Source: UTCHB3 sp964371075 (GTDB lineage Bacteria > Bacteroidota > Ignavibacteria > Ignavibacteriales > Ignavibacteriaceae). Taken from it: 64,000 bases of DNA. Below, one piece after another: positions 19,421 through 29,356 of this stretch (its first letter is position 1; each line of letters starts with the position of its first letter). The translations under genes were made by a program, and so were the position numbers. Below the pieces are notes generated by a model. The model made no database searches, was not told the origin of the DNA, and saw nothing but the letters and a program-made list of their open reading frames with translations. Location: contig CAYJKN010000004.1 of NCBI GenBank assembly GCA_964371075.1, positions 248,001 through 312,000 of the forward strand, read 5' to 3'.

Positions 19421-20842
19421 ATGACCATGACAGATAAAAAACGCTGCACTCACTGGATCCTTTTTCTTATGTTTGTGTTCTTTATTGGAACACCTGTTTT
19501 TCTACATGCCACACCAACATCCAACAGATTCAAGGTAACTTCAAATGACGATTGTCTTGTGTGCCATTCGGATGAATCGTTGAGCATGGAGAAAAACGGA
19601 AAGCCACTTTCACTTTATGTTGATGAAAAGGTTTTGGGTGTCTCACCACATAAAAAACTTGAGTGTATTTCATGTCATGATGGATTTAATCCCGAAGATC
19701 TGCCTCACAAAGAGGATATAAAGCCGATTGATTGTATGACCTGCCATAAGGATGCAAAGATAAAACATCTTTTCCATCCTCAGATTTTCCAATCAAATTC
19801 GAACTCGACAGGCAAAGATGTAAATTGTAAGTCATGCCACGGAACCCATGATGCCAAACCTTATAAAAACATTGCCCGGAGTTCATCAATTCTGGTTTGT
19901 GCCAAGTGCCATGTTCCACAAAACAACGAATACAACGCCGGAATCCATTCATACGGCTTAGGAGCTTATGAAAAACCTTCATGTATTAACTGTCATTCGG
20001 CTCAAATTACAAAAGGTTCGTACGGACCTGACAAAGTCAGATTAAAAACAGCTCAACAGGATTTATGTTTAACCTGCCACATCGATACACCGGAAAATAA
20101 GGCAAGATTTACTGTTAATAAAGGTTTTATAACCGAACCCTCAAAAAACACCCACTCTAGATTGCTGGCTTCTGGAAATGGTGAAGCGGCAGGATGTATT
20201 GATTGTCATGGTTCACACAAAATTAACAAAACAGATGACTCAACTTCCACTGTGGTTGCGGGGAATATCCTCAATACCTGTGGTAAATGTCATGCCGATC
20301 AGAAAAAGGAATATGAAGGAAGTGTGCATTTTGATGCATTTGCAAAAAAGACCAAAGATGCTCCCGTATGCTCAAATTGTCACAATGAACACAAACCTTT
20401 GGATGTTGCGACGGCAAAGGTCTGTGGATCATGTCACGAGCCTGTTGAACTATCAGCCGAATATGCCCTTTCAAACACCAAAACCAAAGTATTTAAAAAC
20501 ACATATCACGGTTTAACAGTTAAGGGGGAAGTGGTAACAGTTTCAAATTGCAACAGTTGTCATGGAAGTCACGCCATCGTTGATTCGGAGAAACCTTTAT
20601 CTTCAGTTAACAAAAAAAATCTGCAAGCAACATGTGGTGAATGTCATCCGGGTGCCGGGGCGGATTTTGCATCAGGGAAAATCCACAAAACTCCGGGTAA
20701 GGTTAAAAAACCTGAAGTAAAACAAACAGAAGAACCGGGAACTTCATGGTCAGGTACCTTTTTGATGATTGGTCTTGTTGTTGCCGGCATCGCCCTGATA
20801 GTTGGTTTGATAAAAATAATTCGCAAGAAAAAATCAGTCTGA
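19421..20842 (+). CDS. Membrane-anchored 13-heme c-type cytochrome
   Basis: A signal peptide (residues about 8-30) precedes 13 CxxCH sites: CLVCH, CISCH, CMTCH, CKSCH, CAKCH, CINCH, CLTCH, CIDCH, CGKCH, CSNCH, CGSCH, CNSCH and CGECH. One C-terminal membrane helix (about residues 445-465) and a KKK tail follow. The N-terminal 80 residues align with the protein at 9494 (shared SNDDC..CHSDES and DLPHK). It is likely a periplasmic electron carrier anchored to the inner membrane. Start codons at 19415 (TTG), 19421 and 19427 (ATG) are all possible, and no Shine-Dalgarno decides. The NapC-type gene follows 34 bp later, so the two probably form one electron-transfer unit. Confidence 0.85.
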   Translation: MTMTDKKRCTHWILFLMFVFFIGTPVFLHATPTSNRFKVTSNDDCLVCHSDESLSMEKNGKPLSLYVDEKVLGVSPHKKLECISCHDGFNPEDLPHKEDIKPIDCMTCHKDAKIKHLFHPQIFQSNSNSTGKDVNCKSCHGTHDAKPYKNIARSSSILVCAKCHVPQNNEYNAGIHSYGLGAYEKPSCINCHSAQITKGSYGPDKVRLKTAQQDLCLTCHIDTPENKARFTVNKGFITEPSKNTHSRLLASGNGEAAGCIDCHGSHKINKTDDSTSTVVAGNILNTCGKCHADQKKEYEGSVHFDAFAKKTKDAPVCSNCHNEHKPLDVATAKVCGSCHEPVELSAEYALSNTKTKVFKNTYHGLTVKGEVVTVSNCNSCHGSHAIVDSEKPLSSVNKKNLQATCGECHPGAGADFASGKIHKTPGKVKKPEVKQTEEPGTSWSGTFLMIGLVVAGIALIVGLIKIIRKKKSV

Positions 20843-20876
20843 TAAGTGAACAAAATTAAACAAGAGAGCTTAACAA

Positions 20877-22403
20877 ATGCGTAAAATTTTTCCAGTTTCA
20901 TTATACAATCCAATTTCGGTTGCCGGGGCATTACTCGCAGGGATCAGTTTTGGATTGATAATCTTTTTGATGATTATTGAGACCTTTAGTACTGTTCACA
21001 AACCGTATATGGGGATAATCGCTTTTGTAATTTTGCCTGTATTTTTGATCACCGGTCTGTTGATAATTGCATACGGATGGTACCGTGAACACAAAAGATC
21101 AAAACAGATCGATTTTAAAGCCCGTAAATTTCCCAAAATCGATTTAAATGATCCAAAACATTTATCTGCTGCCGTCTTTTTCTCGGTAGGTACAATCTTC
21201 CTTTTACTTTTTTCGGCATTTGGAAGCTTTAAGGCGTATGAATATACCGATTCTGATGAATTTTGTGGAACTGTCTGCCATACCGTAATGGAACCGGAAT
21301 ATACCGCCTATCTTAACTCACCACACTCCAAAGTTGGTTGTGTAAAGTGTCATATAGGTGAGGGAGCCGGTTGGTTTGTCAGGGCAAAGATTTCAGGATC
21401 TTATCAGTTATATTCAGTAACTTTTAATAAATATTCGAGACCTATTCCAACTCCGATAGAAAACTTGCGTCCAGCTCAGGAGACTTGTGAACAGTGTCAT
21501 TGGCCTAAACATTTTTTCAGCGAAAAGAAAGTTGATCTCGACTATTATCTGTCGGATGAAAAAAATACCAAATCCTCTCTTACACTTCTGATGAGAGTGG
21601 GCGGGGGAAACAGTGAACTCGGTAACAGAAATGGTATCCACTGGCATATGAATATCGCAAACGATATTTATTACACTTCCACCGATCATACACGACAGAC
21701 AATTGACTGGGTGAAAGCTGTTAACAAAGAAACAGGCAAAGAAACCATTTACAAGTTGAAAGGCAGCAATAAAAAGGTTGTTGAGGGGAGCGAAGAAATA
21801 AGGAAAATGGATTGTATCGACTGCCATAACAGACCGGCACACATCTATAACGAGCCAAGCCGAATAATTAATATCTCCATGTCCAGAGGTATAATTGATT
21901 CTACACTTCCCTATATAAAAAGTGTTGCCACTCAGGCACTCGACGGAACATACGAGACAAAGGATGAAGCTCAATCAAAAATTTCATCCAAAATAACAAA
22001 TTTTTATAAAAACAATTATCCTGAAATTGCAAAGAAAAACGGACAAAAGATTGCAACTGCGATCAAGGAATTACAAAAAATATATTCCCGCAATTATTTC
22101 CCTGAAATGAGAGTAAGTTGGAGACACTATCCCAATAATTTGGGTCACATGAACTACGACGGTTGTTTCCGTTGTCATGATGGAAATCATGTCTCTGACG
22201 ATGGGAAAGTGATTACCAACGATTGCAACAGTTGCCATGTACTGCTTGCGCAAACCACTCCGCAGAAAGGGAAACAGCTCTCTATGGAGGGCCTTGAATT
22301 TTCACACCCCGGCGAAATAGAGGTTTCATTTAAAACCCAGAAATGTAGTGCATGTCATGGCGTCGGGAACAAAACACTTGAAAAAAAGGTAGCACAGAGG
22401 TAA
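20877..22403 (+). CDS. NapC/NirT-type multiheme membrane cytochrome
   Basis: The 508-residue protein has two N-terminal helices (about 15-65) and a third at about 98-120. The heme domain has CGTVCH (CX3CH) followed by six CxxCH: CVKCH, CEQCH, CIDCH, CFRCH, CNSCH and CSACH. The pattern with HTVMEPEYTAYLNSPHSKVGC matches NapC/NirT/NrfH quinol dehydrogenases, but the protein is longer than tetraheme NapC. It likely oxidises menaquinol and feeds the 13-heme partner upstream. The three helices instead of one, and the added C-terminal hemes, set it apart from classic NapC. Confidence 0.85.
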   Translation: MRKIFPVSLYNPISVAGALLAGISFGLIIFLMIIETFSTVHKPYMGIIAFVILPVFLITGLLIIAYGWYREHKRSKQIDFKARKFPKIDLNDPKHLSAAVFFSVGTIFLLLFSAFGSFKAYEYTDSDEFCGTVCHTVMEPEYTAYLNSPHSKVGCVKCHIGEGAGWFVRAKISGSYQLYSVTFNKYSRPIPTPIENLRPAQETCEQCHWPKHFFSEKKVDLDYYLSDEKNTKSSLTLLMRVGGGNSELGNRNGIHWHMNIANDIYYTSTDHTRQTIDWVKAVNKETGKETIYKLKGSNKKVVEGSEEIRKMDCIDCHNRPAHIYNEPSRIINISMSRGIIDSTLPYIKSVATQALDGTYETKDEAQSKISSKITNFYKNNYPEIAKKNGQKIATAIKELQKIYSRNYFPEMRVSWRHYPNNLGHMNYDGCFRCHDGNHVSDDGKVITNDCNSCHVLLAQTTPQKGKQLSMEGLEFSHPGEIEVSFKTQKCSACHGVGNKTLEKKVAQR

Positions 22404-22456
22404 TCCAATAATTCAATAATCCAATAATCCAATAATGCAGTAATTCAGTAATGTAG
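22401..22456. repeat. Short tandem repeat after the NapC-type gene
   Basis: Imperfect 8-9 bp units, mostly CCAATAATT or CAATAATCC and later AGTAATTC, are repeated about six times just past the stop codon. This is low-complexity DNA of slippage type. Confidence 0.7.
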
Positions 22457-22592
22457 TTTACACCTTCTTTTTGCGGTTACTCACATTCTGATCCAAAAGT
22501 TGATCTGATATTAAAAATAGTTTAGTTATTTCACTCAAATAAACTAAATTATCGTTCTCGATTGCGTCAATTTTGAACGGAAAATAATTTAG

Positions 22593-23015
22593 ATGATGAG
22601 AATATTGTTGTTGCTGTTTACCGCTGTAATTCTCTCAGGTTGTTCACCTGAGGAAAAGAAAGCCTACTCAAATGAGAACAACCGACCTGTATTACATGGT
22701 GAGGCGACTCCTTTTATGTTTCAGATATACAAAGAGACAAAAATTTTAAGGATCAGAACCTATCATTGGAATGATGGGAAAGGTGCCCAAGCTGGTTATA
22801 TAATACTTTCTGATAAAGATAACAAAGAGACCGGCAGGTGGCAGGCAGAGGTGAAATCCGGGAAAAAGGAAACTTCTTCAGTTCTTTGGGAAGTGGAACC
22901 CGACCTGGCAATATCACCCGGCATATATTATATATCGACAACAGACCAAAAAAGCTGGTCGTTTAATGCCGAATCAAATAAAGCCGGATTCACTTCAATT
23001 TATATCCAGGAATGA
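22593..23015 (+). CDS. Small lipoprotein of unknown function
   Basis: The 140-residue product has a lipoprotein signal ending LSGC at about residue 17. A single beta-rich domain follows. No family was recognised. A sensor kinase starts 10 bp after its stop, so the pair may be a ligand-binding lipoprotein and its signalling partner. This pairing is inferred from spacing only. Confidence 0.65.
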   Translation: MMRILLLLFTAVILSGCSPEEKKAYSNENNRPVLHGEATPFMFQIYKETKILRIRTYHWNDGKGAQAGYIILSDKDNKETGRWQAEVKSGKKETSSVLWEVEPDLAISPGIYYISTTDQKSWSFNAESNKAGFTSIYIQE

Positions 23016-23025
23016 TGGTTTGTAC

Positions 23026-25878
23026 ATGGAAAACAGCAAGAATAACAGAGCCACGGTTTTGAACGCCGGAAAACAGGCTGATGGTATTTTGCCGAGAATA
23101 AGCACTGTACATACAGAACCATACGCAAATTATATCCTGCGGCTCCTTTTTGAAGCCTCCCCTGATGGATTTTTTGCAATGATGTTAAACCAGCCTGTGG
23201 AATGGAATCCAAGAGAACCGGACGAAGTTTTATTTAATCATATCTACAAAACTCAACAAATCACACTCCACAACAAAAGATCAATCGATCTTAACCCCGG
23301 GTTCAAAGCAAATTTACTGGGTGTTTCACCTGAAAGATATTTTAGTTATGACACCGAAAGTGGTAAATCAGCCTGGAAAAAGCTCCTCAATTCAGGCTGG
23401 CTTCACATGGAAACATCGGAAGAGATATCTCCGGGGATGTTTATTTGGATAGAGACAGAATTTGTAAATCTTTATGACAATGGCGGCAGGTTGTTAGGTT
23501 GTTTTGCCACTCAGAGAGATTTTTCGCACCGTTATTCAGAGATTGACAGTTTAAATAAATCAAACAGAGACCTCAGTTCTGCAATAGCTTCCATTGGCGA
23601 TCCACTTATCATGACAGATGCAAATGGAGTGGTGACCTATCTTAATTACAGTGCTGAAGTAACTCTTGACTTAAATTACGATCAATTGGTTAATAAGCGT
23701 ATCACTGAGATATTGCAGATTGATGATCCCGAAACAGGGTTAAATCTTAAGTCCATTCTTGAGCAGGTAAAATCCGGGGGCCTCAACTATAGATTTAGTA
23801 ATAAGTCACATTTAAAATTTGGGATTAAAGAGACTACTATAACAGGGGTGGTATCTGCAGTAAAGAATGATGAAGAGACTCACATCGGGTGGATGTTGTT
23901 ACTTCGATATCCCGGTGAAGTTTTAACCGAGGTGGTTGAAGACAAGATTAACCTGTCAAGGATGAAAAGGCATCATGGCAATATCGAATCCGGCTACTGG
24001 GAGATTGACCTGAACGAAGGCAAGGTTTGGATAGGGGATGATATGTTCCGCCTGTTTGGAATCCGCCGGGTAATGAAGGATGATCCGGAAGAACTTAAAT
24101 ATCTTCAAACCAAAATGAATGAAATGATTGTTTCTGAAGATCGTCTAAAAGTTGAACAAGCTGCCGGTGATCTGATTAACAAATTTCAAGGTTATTCACT
24201 CGATTACAGAATAATTGATCAGGAGACCAAGCGGATAAGATATATGCGTTCAGTTGTTGAGGTGCATAAAGATGCATCCGGCAATCCAGCCATGATCTCA
24301 GGATCTGCTTTGGATCTCACCTGGTATTATGATGAAGTAACAAAACTTTCCTTTTTTAAGGAACTCGTGGAAGCTGCACCCGTTGGAATTCTGATTACAG
24401 ACCCCTCCGGAATAATTACCTTTATAAATAAAAAGATTTCAGAAATAACAGGATTTGAACCTGTTGAATTGATCGGAAACAAACCATCGATATTTAAATC
24501 CGGTGTTTTGCCTCCACAGTTTTATGAGAATCTCTGGCGTGTTGTTCTGTCGGGTGATGTATGGCAAGGTGACATCATCAATAAGAAAAAAGATGGGAGT
24601 CATTATTGGGATTCTGCTTCCATATCGGGAATCAGAGACAAAACGGGGGAGATAGTCTCTCTTGCAGCATTTAAAACAGATGTTACAATACGGAAGAAAC
24701 TCGAAAGTGAAGTGAAGAAACAAAGGGATCAACTTGATCAACTTCACAAAGAGAAAGTGATGTTACTCGAAAATCTCAGTCATGAGATTCGAAATCCATT
24801 AAATGGTATCTCTGGTTTTCTTGACCTCTTGATTTCCGAGGTGACTGACTATAATCAGCGGAAGTTGTTAAAGTCGATAAAACATTCTTCAGAAAGAATT
24901 CGGAACAGACTGGATGCTGTAACAGATATCTTAAATATTGAAAAAGATTCATGGCAAATAAATCTTAAAACAAGCGATATCAGCAATGTTCTTTCTGAGG
25001 TGCTTTCATATTATCGTGAAATGGCTGAAGAAAAAGGATTAAGATTCGATACTTACATACAAGAAAATCTTAAGGTTGTTACCGATCCGGTCCTCATCTC
25101 CAAAGCTGTTGGAAATTTGCTCGACAATGCTGTCAAGTTTACAACCGATGGTTCAATCAGGGTTGAGATTTTAAGTCCCCCTGTTGAAGGTGGAGAGATT
25201 ATTATAAAAGTGACCGACACAGGTTCGGGTATCAAAAAAGAGAGCATTGATGCAATCTTCAGGGATACGCCAATAACATCAATGGATATTTCACCAACGA
25301 GGAGTGGAAACGGATTTGGTCTTAAGGTAACAAAAGAGATTCTAAAAAAGCTCGGTGGAACGATAAAAATAGAAAGTGTGCCGGGTAAACGGACATCATT
25401 TACAATAATCTTAAATCCTGCTCAGTTCAGTGATCAAAGTGTTGAAGAAGATGATGAAAAAATAAAATATTTTCAAAAGATTATCGCTCCTGATAAATTA
25501 CATGAAATTTTGATTGTTGAAGACAGCAGAATTAATTCTGATGTAATCGCACTTTATCTTAGAAGGATTTGTACAGTTGATTCCGCAAAAAATGGTGAAA
25601 TTGCTGTCAAAATGGCAAAGGAAAAAAACTATTCTTTGGTAATTCTTGATATTAATTTGGGTGAAGGATTATCCGGAGTGGAAACCATGAAAAAATTAAG
25701 ATCGTTTCCCGGGTATGATACAATCCCGTTTATTGCAGTAACCGGCTACACACTCAATTCAGACAAAAAAGCGATTTTAGAAGAGGGGTTCGATTTTTTC
25801 TATACAAAACCGCTCGATATTTCAAAATTTACAGATTTTATAAAAGATTTACTTCTTCCCGAGAATAAAGAACAATAA
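23026..25878 (+). CDS. Hybrid sensor histidine kinase with PAS domains and receiver
   Basis: The protein is about 950 residues and has no clear membrane helices. It has PAS-like domains at about residues 20-160, 180-280 (AIASIGDPLIMTDANG) and 320-430. A canonical PAS/PAC at about 440-560 starts VEAAPVGILITDPSG. A HisKA domain with phospho-His at about 586 (NLSHEIRNPLNG) follows. The HATPase domain carries NLLDNAVKF, DTGSGI and GFGLKV, and a C-terminal receiver has its Asp at about 875 (VILDINLG). It is a cytoplasmic phosphorelay sensor. An in-frame ATG at 22966 overlaps the lipoprotein gene, so ATG 23026 is preferred. No output regulator is adjacent. Confidence 0.85.
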   Translation: MENSKNNRATVLNAGKQADGILPRISTVHTEPYANYILRLLFEASPDGFFAMMLNQPVEWNPREPDEVLFNHIYKTQQITLHNKRSIDLNPGFKANLLGVSPERYFSYDTESGKSAWKKLLNSGWLHMETSEEISPGMFIWIETEFVNLYDNGGRLLGCFATQRDFSHRYSEIDSLNKSNRDLSSAIASIGDPLIMTDANGVVTYLNYSAEVTLDLNYDQLVNKRITEILQIDDPETGLNLKSILEQVKSGGLNYRFSNKSHLKFGIKETTITGVVSAVKNDEETHIGWMLLLRYPGEVLTEVVEDKINLSRMKRHHGNIESGYWEIDLNEGKVWIGDDMFRLFGIRRVMKDDPEELKYLQTKMNEMIVSEDRLKVEQAAGDLINKFQGYSLDYRIIDQETKRIRYMRSVVEVHKDASGNPAMISGSALDLTWYYDEVTKLSFFKELVEAAPVGILITDPSGIITFINKKISEITGFEPVELIGNKPSIFKSGVLPPQFYENLWRVVLSGDVWQGDIINKKKDGSHYWDSASISGIRDKTGEIVSLAAFKTDVTIRKKLESEVKKQRDQLDQLHKEKVMLLENLSHEIRNPLNGISGFLDLLISEVTDYNQRKLLKSIKHSSERIRNRLDAVTDILNIEKDSWQINLKTSDISNVLSEVLSYYREMAEEKGLRFDTYIQENLKVVTDPVLISKAVGNLLDNAVKFTTDGSIRVEILSPPVEGGEIIIKVTDTGSGIKKESIDAIFRDTPITSMDISPTRSGNGFGLKVTKEILKKLGGTIKIESVPGKRTSFTIILNPAQFSDQSVEEDDEKIKYFQKIIAPDKLHEILIVEDSRINSDVIALYLRRICTVDSAKNGEIAVKMAKEKNYSLVILDINLGEGLSGVETMKKLRSFPGYDTIPFIAVTGYTLNSDKKAILEEGFDFFYTKPLDISKFTDFIKDLLLPENKEQ

Positions 25879-25975
25879 TAAGGTGTTTTAAACCTTTGTG
25901 AAGTGGCGATAGTCAAATATCGATAGTTCTCTGATTTTTTAATTGGCAAATTTTTTAACAAAACAGGAATAACAA

Positions 25976-26440
25976 ATGAAGTATTTATTTGGAATAGCTG
26001 TAATTCTTTTCACTTTTTCCGGAGTTTCATTCGGACAAAAAGGTGACAATTACGGCAAAGGTGTAACACTTACAAAAAAAACAAAAGTCTCTTCCATTTT
26101 TACAACACCCAAAAACTTTGTTGGTAAAACAGTGCTTGTTGAGGGAACAATCATAGATGTTTGTGAAAAAAGAGGTTGTTGGATGGAAATTTCCGGCGAT
26201 AAAAAAGGTCAAAAAATAAAAGTTAAAGTTGATGATGGTGTTATAGTTTTCCCGGTGAGCAAAAAAGGCCACAAAGCTATGGTTGAAGGTGTAGTTGAGG
26301 AATTGGTATATACCAAAGAAGAACTTATCGAAGCCGAAAAACACAAAGCTGAAGAGCAGGGAACCAAGTTTGATGCTTCCACCATCAAATCAGGCAAAAC
26401 CGTTTATAGAATAAAAGGAAGTGGTGCTAAAATCTTTTAG
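25976..26440 (+). CDS. Exported DUF4920-type OB-fold protein
   Basis: A signal peptide ending VSFGQ leads a 154-residue protein. Its core, VLVEGTIIDVCEKRGCWMEI, matches DUF4920 as remembered, with a Cys pair (CEKRGC). DUF4920 proteins are small periplasmic OB-fold proteins of unknown role in Bacteroidota. The two cysteines may bind metal or form a disulfide. A strong terminator follows before the PepSY gene. Confidence 0.7.
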   Translation: MKYLFGIAVILFTFSGVSFGQKGDNYGKGVTLTKKTKVSSIFTTPKNFVGKTVLVEGTIIDVCEKRGCWMEISGDKKGQKIKVKVDDGVIVFPVSKKGHKAMVEGVVEELVYTKEELIEAEKHKAEEQGTKFDASTIKSGKTVYRIKGSGAKIF

Positions 26441-26460
26441 CTCTATGGTATAATTATTTT

Positions 26461-26499
26461 AAAGGTCTTATAACCAGATGTGTTTTAAGACCTTTTTTT
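26461..26499 (+). terminator. Intrinsic terminator after DUF4920 gene
   Basis: Arms AAAGGTCTTA and TAAGACCTTT enclose a 15-base loop and run into a T stretch. It lies 20 bp past the stop and just before the PepSY-type gene. Confidence 0.85.
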
Positions 26500-26518
26500 G
26501 TAACAAAATGGATAAATC

Positions 26519-27091
26519 ATGACTGAGAGAGAAAAAAAAGTAAGGATATTTTTACGAAAGTGGCACCGTGATATCGGCTATTTTATTGCAGGATTAACTA
26601 TTATTTATTCAATATCCGGGGTGGCGGTAAACCATATTGATGACTGGAATCCCAGTTATACTATAACAAAAGAGATGTTTAAGGCAGACACATTGTCAAG
26701 AGAATTTTGGGAATCAGAAAACCTTGGTAAAATTGTCATGAAACATCTTAAACTTGATGGTGAACTAAAAGATATCTTTCAGGAATCTGACGAGCAAATA
26801 AAACTGTTTTTTGAGGGAAAAGAAGTTGATTTTAACATGGCGACAGGCGAATTAACCATTGAGACCACAAGTGGAAAGCCTGTTCTTAAAGAAGTGAACT
26901 TTCTTCATTTAAACAAACCAAAGAAGGTGTGGACTTATGTTGCAGATGTTTTTGCTGTCCTTCTAATATTTCTGGCCGGATCGGGCATTTTTATGGTTAG
27001 AGGGAAAAATGGAATTGTTGGACGGGGTAAATGGATTGTTACGGCAGGTATTTTAATACCCGTAATCTTCTGGATACTATATATGAATTAG
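26519..27091 (+). CDS. PepSY-associated membrane protein
   Basis: The 190-residue protein has helices at about 20-38, 140-160 and 168-188, around an extracytoplasmic loop of about 100 residues. RKWHRDIGYF followed by SGVAVNHIDDW is the signature of PepSY-associated TM proteins (PiuB-like family). Roles in metal uptake or ferric reduction are known in the family. The specific role here is unknown. It begins 20 bp after a terminator and ends one base before the convergent propeller gene. Confidence 0.75.
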   Translation: MTEREKKVRIFLRKWHRDIGYFIAGLTIIYSISGVAVNHIDDWNPSYTITKEMFKADTLSREFWESENLGKIVMKHLKLDGELKDIFQESDEQIKLFFEGKEVDFNMATGELTIETTSGKPVLKEVNFLHLNKPKKVWTYVADVFAVLLIFLAGSGIFMVRGKNGIVGRGKWIVTAGILIPVIFWILYMN

Positions 27092-27092
27092 A

Positions 27093-29348
27093 TTAGCGGA
27101 CGACGGAAATTTTTATTTTTGAAACAGTGTTTCCTTCTTTATCTGAAGCAACGAGAATATAAACACCGGTAGCCACTACATTTCCGTTGTCATCCCTTCC
27201 ATCCCAGTTTGCAACTCTGCCACCCGGTGAAGAGAACGATTTAACCTTGTTTCCTGCAATATCAAGGATGATTATGTCGGATTCCTTGATTAGTCCGTCT
27301 ATGGTCATCATTGAACCGTTTGATGGTCTGAATGGACTTGGATAGGTATATAAACTTGAATAATCGACATTTGGAGAAGGTGCTTGAGTTTTGAAGGAAA
27401 TTAAACCACCAGTCTGTCCGATAAATATTTTTCCCTCTTTTGGATCACTTCCCATGATTGTGATCTCATTCGCCAAGAGTGGACTGTTAGTTACATCATA
27501 AAATGCGATTAGATTTGTTCCATCTGATGAAACAAGAAACAAGCCGGCATCGGTCCCCACCCATTTTCTGTTTACAGGATCAACCACTATTGAATTAATT
27601 CTTTGTTGCCTTAGAGAAAAAACAGTTGATACACGAGGTTTTGCTGTAGAACTGTTTTGAAGAACTGTGCTTAATGAGGTAATAATCTGAACTCCGAGAT
27701 CGGTTCCAACCCAGAGGTCACCTCTTTTGTCAAGTGCCAATGCATTGATTTTTTGACCGTTCATTCCATTACTTTCATTAAGTTGTCCCGAGATATCATC
27801 CGCAGTATTTGCCGGGGTTCCTTTTTCTGAATAGTAGAAAAGTGAGTTCCTCAATGGAGTTGTAAACCACTTCACATCGTTTTGATCGATTTCAAGAGTT
27901 GAATAGTTTGTCAACCCGATTCCAAAAGAATTTTCAAAACCATACCAGGTGCTGTCAACTGTCAGCATGTTGAGTGTTTTTCTGTTTCCTGCATCGAAAT
28001 TTAATATCCAGAGATTTCCTTTGGAGTCAGATTTGACCGCTGAAATTACAAGATATGAAGGATCAACACTAATCCCCACAAGAGGAGTGTTTTGTGTAGT
28101 ATATGGAATAAAACTACCGTCAGGTTTTATTCTAAGTAACCCTCTCCCGTAACTTCCAAGGTAAACCGAGCCATCAGGGGTTGTGGATGCATTATAATAA
28201 GAGTTTGTTGGCAGAAGTGGAGTGGTGACAACATCAAAATTGGTCCATCTGTTTCCGTCAAACTTATAAAATCCCTTTCCAGTGACATCCCGCCCACTTG
28301 CAGAATAGAGATTTCCGTTAAGATCTACTGTGATTCCACTAAAGATGTTTGCTGAAGGAGCATTTGGTTGAATGGCACCAACTACAGCAACATCGTTCAT
28401 TTTTAAAAGTCCTTCCGTTGAAGCAGCATAATGGAATGAATTCAGTTCGGGAATCAGGTCAGCGGTTGTTGGCAGATCAGTGAAAGACTTGATTTTGATT
28501 GCACCATTAAATACATCAATAGAACTTCTTGTACCACCGGAGATCGAATAATCTGAGAGAAAATAAGAGTTTGAGCCTGCTTTGGCGAATTTTTTAACTG
28601 TTTTGCTATTAAAATCAGCACTGAAAAGTGTGAACACTCCGTTGTTGAAAGTATATAGCCCTTTGTTTGTACCCGTAAGGTAAACTCCATTATCAGAAGT
28701 TACGAGGTGGAATGAAGCAGTACCCACAGAAGGGATTGATTGATAAACATCCCAGGCTTCGGGATCGTTTAGATTGGTTGTACCAACCTTTTGAACTGCA
28801 AGCCCTCCTTGAGTGGCAACATAAAATCTTGAATCGCGATATACCGAATTTACTTTTGTATTGGCGGCTATATTTCCGAATTTTATAAAAGAGTCGTAAA
28901 AATTTAGAGTTTTACTGTTAATTAGAGAGACACCAAAATCAGTAGAAACCACAACGGTATCACCGTAGAGGACAAAGTTGTTAATTCCTCTTTGTGGTTT
29001 TCCGGAATTCGAAATTGCCATTATTCTTTTGAAAGAGCCCGTTTCCTGTTCATAAACATCAATTATACCATTTTTACTTCCAAACCAGACTTTATTCTGA
29101 TTGTCAATAATAATGGCTGTAACAGGAGAACCATTTAAACCTGCAGCTTTTGTAAACTCAATAAAAGAAGAATCTTGGAGGGTAAAACGGTAAGCACCGC
29201 CATCTGATCCCGCCCAAATGGATGTACCATCAAAGTGGATTGCCGAGAGGTTCTTTTTGTTGGAATAAATACGCCAATCATAGGCTTCCTGAGCAAAAAT
29301 ATTACCTGCAGAAATCAACAACAGGAGGGCGAGGATCGTTTTCAGCAT
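27093..29348 (-). CDS. Two-component-regulator-type propeller protein with T9SS C-terminal domain, PorZ-like
   Basis: The 751-residue protein has a signal peptide (ending GNIFAQ) and two sets of propeller blades, with motifs such as IWAGSDGGAY, KVWFGSKNG, DLWVGTDLG and RKWVGTDAG. A final domain has TYPSPFRPSNG and NWDGRDDNGN, similar to FlgD-type Ig folds. PorZ, a T9SS anionic-LPS delivery component in Porphyromonas, has two propellers and a C-terminal domain of similar size (about 770 residues). That makes PorZ a reasonable but unproven match. Another T9SS-secreted propeller is the alternative. It sits last in a minus-strand run behind ribH with an 8-bp gap. Confidence 0.7.
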   Translation of the reverse strand: MLKTILALLLLISAGNIFAQEAYDWRIYSNKKNLSAIHFDGTSIWAGSDGGAYRFTLQDSSFIEFTKAAGLNGSPVTAIIIDNQNKVWFGSKNGIIDVYEQETGSFKRIMAISNSGKPQRGINNFVLYGDTVVVSTDFGVSLINSKTLNFYDSFIKFGNIAANTKVNSVYRDSRFYVATQGGLAVQKVGTTNLNDPEAWDVYQSIPSVGTASFHLVTSDNGVYLTGTNKGLYTFNNGVFTLFSADFNSKTVKKFAKAGSNSYFLSDYSISGGTRSSIDVFNGAIKIKSFTDLPTTADLIPELNSFHYAASTEGLLKMNDVAVVGAIQPNAPSANIFSGITVDLNGNLYSASGRDVTGKGFYKFDGNRWTNFDVVTTPLLPTNSYYNASTTPDGSVYLGSYGRGLLRIKPDGSFIPYTTQNTPLVGISVDPSYLVISAVKSDSKGNLWILNFDAGNRKTLNMLTVDSTWYGFENSFGIGLTNYSTLEIDQNDVKWFTTPLRNSLFYYSEKGTPANTADDISGQLNESNGMNGQKINALALDKRGDLWVGTDLGVQIITSLSTVLQNSSTAKPRVSTVFSLRQQRINSIVVDPVNRKWVGTDAGLFLVSSDGTNLIAFYDVTNSPLLANEITIMGSDPKEGKIFIGQTGGLISFKTQAPSPNVDYSSLYTYPSPFRPSNGSMMTIDGLIKESDIIILDIAGNKVKSFSSPGGRVANWDGRDDNGNVVATGVYILVASDKEGNTVSKIKISVVR

Positions 29349-29356
29349 TTATAAGG

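Noticed and set aside
21414..21974. 186-codon minus-strand ORF inside the NapC-type gene
   Set aside because: It is a shadow of a well-supported cytochrome gene and has no recognisable domain.
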